A stretch of 64,000 nucleotides of DNA. Origin: Erwinia sp. S63. Lineage in GTDB: Bacteria > Pseudomonadota > Gammaproteobacteria > Enterobacterales > Enterobacteriaceae. Position 1 is the stretch's first letter. Every line of letters starts with the position of its first letter. The notes beneath the pieces were generated by a model that had not been told where the DNA came from, searched no databases, and worked only from the letters and a program-made list of their open reading frames with translations. Positions 62,057-64,000 of this stretch are shown here, in pieces. A program made the translations under genes and the position numbers. The stretch lies in contig NZ_JACVUP010000003.1 of NCBI RefSeq assembly GCF_016625195.1, forward strand, positions 248,001-312,000, in the 5' to 3' direction.

Positions 62057-63079
62057 ATGACGCTGCAGAACTGGAAATCGCCATCTATTAAAGACATCGC
62101 GCAGGAAGCAGGCGTCAGTCCCGCCACCGTTGACCGTGTGCTGAATGGCCGGGAAGGCGTGCGCGAGGTGACGCGTAAGAAAGTCGAAACTGCCATGGCG
62201 CGATTAGGGCTGAGTGGCACAGAAGACCCTCGTGGAGCAGCAAAACGTATCGCGATTTTATGTGAATCCGGCACCAGCTTTGTCGCACAGCTTGAGTTGC
62301 ATGCACGCGCGGTAATGCTCGAGCGTCCACAACTGCACATCACACTGGATACGTTGCCGAGTGCGCAATTCAACGCTGACCGCTTTAGCAAGCTGATTGA
62401 ACGCCGCGCCACTGAAGCCAGCGGCATTATTCTGGTGTGTCGCGATGACGTGAAGATCAACCGTGCGGTGAAAGCCGCCATTGATGATGGTGTGCAGGTG
62501 ATTTGCCTCACCAGCGATCTGCCTAATTCACGGCGTACCGCTTATGTTGGTATCGATCAGACCGCTTCCGGCGCGACGGCGGGCTGGTTTATGGGCCGTA
62601 TGCTGCCGCAGCAACAGCCGGGCAATATTCTGCTGATTTGCAGTTCGACCTATCGCACCCAGGAGGAGCGCGAGATCGGCTTTCGTCGCGTGCTGCGAGA
62701 GGCTTTCCCGTGGCTGACGATTCGCGACCGCGTCAACATCAATGACGAAGCAGAAACCGCCTGGCACAGCGTTAAAAAGTGGCTGGAAGAGGGGAAGCCG
62801 CTGGCCGGGATTTACAACACGGCGGGCGGCAACGAAGGCGTTGCTAAAGCGCTGGAGGCGTTCGGTGTGCAAGATCAGGTGATCTTCACCGGACATGAGT
62901 TGAGTGAATCGAGTCGCCTGCTGTTGGAGAAAGGCACGATGGATGTGGTGCTCGGGCATGATATGCGGCGCGAGATTGAGCAGTGTCTGGCGATATTTGA
63001 ACAGCCGTTGAGTGAGCGCGCGCCGGAGGACATCAAATCGCCGCTGCTGATTTATCACCGTTATTCGTATTTTTCATAA
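62057..63079 (+). CDS. LacI-family transcriptional regulator
   Basis: This 340-residue LacI-type repressor has an N-terminal HTH (SIKDIAQEAGVSPATVDRVLNGREGV) and a periplasmic-binding-protein-like ligand domain with AYVGIDQTASGATAGWFMG. Its position divergent from iolG across 238 bases suggests it controls inositol oxidation genes, with an inositol-derived inducer, but this is inference. A hinge ending in ARLGLSG is present. No obvious symmetrical operator was found in the gap. Confidence 0.87.
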   Translation: MTLQNWKSPSIKDIAQEAGVSPATVDRVLNGREGVREVTRKKVETAMARLGLSGTEDPRGAAKRIAILCESGTSFVAQLELHARAVMLERPQLHITLDTLPSAQFNADRFSKLIERRATEASGIILVCRDDVKINRAVKAAIDDGVQVICLTSDLPNSRRTAYVGIDQTASGATAGWFMGRMLPQQQPGNILLICSSTYRTQEEREIGFRRVLREAFPWLTIRDRVNINDEAETAWHSVKKWLEEGKPLAGIYNTAGGNEGVAKALEAFGVQDQVIFTGHELSESSRLLLEKGTMDVVLGHDMRREIEQCLAIFEQPLSERAPEDIKSPLLIYHRYSYFS

Positions 63080-63161
63080 ACTTCTATCAGCTAGATTTCC
63101 AGTACCTTTGAAACATGCTTATTTACAGCGTGGTGTTGAAATATTGTGCAGCTGGCGTATC

Positions 63162-63181
63162 ATGTAGTTATGTTTCTACAT
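63162..63181. promoter_or_regulatory. Inverted repeat upstream of the Phd/FitB pair
   Basis: ATGTAG and CTACAT are a perfect 6+6 bp inverted repeat with an eight-base spacer, 15 bases before the antitoxin start and just ahead of AGGAGG. It is a likely autoregulatory operator. Confidence 0.5.
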
Positions 63182-63196
63182 TATTAGGAGGCTGTT

Positions 63197-63451
63197 ATGG
63201 GTATCTCAACAATTTCGAGCCGTTCGTTCAATCAGCAGGTATCAGCTGCGAAGAAACTGGCGGAGGAAGGCCCTGTATACATCACTGATCGCGGAGAACC
63301 AGCCCACGTATTGATGACATTTGAGGAGTATAAGAAGCTAACGGGTACACGACGCAATATCCAGGATGCACTTGCTATGCCCGGTGTCGCTGATATCGAT
63401 TTTGATCCTCAGCGAGTGAACACAGACTTCAGGGATGTGGATTTTTCATGA
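63197..63451 (+). CDS. Phd/YefM-family antitoxin
   Basis: This 84-residue protein begins GISTISSRSFNQQVSAAKKL and carries GPVYITDRGEPAHVLMTFEEYKKL, the Phd/YefM DNA-binding and dimer core; the C-terminal tail (DIDFDPQRVNTDFRDVDF) should bind the toxin. AGGAGG lies five bases before ATG 63197. It overlaps the toxin gene by four bases (ATGA). Confidence 0.87.
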   Translation: MGISTISSRSFNQQVSAAKKLAEEGPVYITDRGEPAHVLMTFEEYKKLTGTRRNIQDALAMPGVADIDFDPQRVNTDFRDVDFS

Positions 63452-63873
63452 GATATTTGCTTGATACCAATGTCATTTCGGAAATGCGTAAGGCAAGGAC
63501 GCCCAAAATTGATCCACAAGTATCCAACTGGACGGATACGGTAGATGCGGGTGATATGTTCATATCAGCGATTACGATTATGGAGATCGAAAAAGGCATC
63601 CTTCAGGTGTTGCGAAAGGATGTGCGTCAGGGAGAAATGCTACGCGATTGGTTTACATCAATGGTATTACGTGAGTTTTCAGGCCGTGTACTGCCTTTTG
63701 ATGCTGAAACTGCCATTTATTGTGCGAGTCTCCATGTACCCGACCAACGTTCCGCAAATGATGCAATGATTGCGGCCACTGCCTTTCGTCATGATATGGC
63801 TTTAGTTACGCGAAATACTAGGGACTTTGAAGGACTAGGCGTTATATTGCTTAATCCATGGGAATGGCACTAA
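63448..63873 (+). CDS. FitB/VapC-type PIN-domain toxin
   Basis: This 141-residue PIN RNase has the motif RYLLDTNVISEM with first Asp at residue 6, ITIMEIEKGI with Glu near residue 47, and SANDAMIAATAFRHDMALVTRNTRDFEGLG with Asp near residues 104 and 123, making the four-acid metal site. It is neutralised by the antitoxin encoded upstream. Toxin and antitoxin are intact, so the module is probably active. Confidence 0.87.
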   Translation: MRYLLDTNVISEMRKARTPKIDPQVSNWTDTVDAGDMFISAITIMEIEKGILQVLRKDVRQGEMLRDWFTSMVLREFSGRVLPFDAETAIYCASLHVPDQRSANDAMIAATAFRHDMALVTRNTRDFEGLGVILLNPWEWH

Positions 63874-64000
63874 TGCCATTAGCATATTAAAAAAACTGGA
63901 ACAAAATAATTAAGTCAACGAGTGGTTTGTAGCTGTTTTAATAACAGAAATATATTTTTTATTAAATTCTGCTACGTTATTTACTGTTAGCTATCAACCC

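Noticed and set aside
1-64000. CRISPR arrays, tRNA or rRNA genes, transposases, integrases and replication genes
   Set aside because: I looked for regularly spaced repeats, cloverleaf or rRNA-like stretches and transposase/integrase motifs and found none.

Overview
The window reads as a stretch of a Pantoea-like (Erwiniaceae, Gammaproteobacteria) genome. The main evidence is a complete zeaxanthin-diglucoside carotenoid cluster (crtE-X-Y-I-B with convergent crtZ) in the Pantoea ananatis order and without idi, next to close homologues of enterobacterial ProP, PckA and BamA. In Pantoea this pigment cluster usually sits on the large universal plasmid LPP-1. The rest of the window is catabolic, transport, regulatory and accessory genes with no tRNA, rRNA or clear housekeeping operon. 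A megaplasmid or accessory chromosomal origin is therefore likely, but no replication or partition gene is visible to prove it.

Layout. 1-8.0 kb: the 3' end of a sugar-phosphate isomerase, an ArsR-like regulator, an MBL-fold hydrolase divergent from a LysR regulator, a GNAT protein, an SfnG-type flavin monooxygenase, a CynX-type exporter, and an orphan periplasmic sugar-binding protein followed by a nucleoside hydrolase. 8.1-14.4 kb: carotenoid genes, nearly all overlapping or abutting. 14.6-25.1 kb: dehydrogenases, a LysR gene, GNAT proteins, a small MerR/excisionase-like protein, an MscS channel, ProP, a QnrB-like pentapeptide-repeat protein with a LexA box directly upstream, and a glutathione peroxidase. 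25.2-36.2 kb: a MocR (PtsJ-like) regulator with a YfeJ-like amidotransferase, a TetR regulator with a clear palindromic operator, PckA divergent from a HypT-like LysR regulator, an MDR dehydrogenase divergent from a LysR gene, and an XRE regulator divergent from a DHA2 exporter. 36.4-38.8 kb: a full-length second BamA (Omp85) protein.

39.0-45.5 kb: a five-gene carbohydrate ABC importer operon (binding protein, two permeases, PfkB kinase, MalK-type ATPase) divergent from a ROK repressor, with a 10+10 bp palindrome between them. 45.6-48.7 kb: an AT-rich accessory pocket with an overlapping pair of unknown small genes, a hexapeptide acyltransferase and an excisionase-HTH/PIN toxin-antitoxin-like pair. 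48.7-57.6 kb: a split dipeptide-type ABC importer. On the minus strand are ROK regulator, M81 (MlrC-like) peptidase and a double-domain ATPase; divergent from them are binding protein, two permeases and a ROK sugar kinase. I consider this the best candidate for an undescribed catabolic system: the kinase and peptidase together suggest uptake of a sugar-peptide or amino-sugar conjugate. 57.7-64 kb: an MFS exporter, LysR/pirin divergent pair, a REP-like inverted repeat, an IolG-type dehydrogenase divergent from a LacI regulator, and a Phd/FitB-type toxin-antitoxin pair.

A recurring architecture is a regulator divergent from its probable target. Several intergenic regions contain readable palindromes, reported separately. 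All family assignments come from reading the translated sequences; no database search was run.
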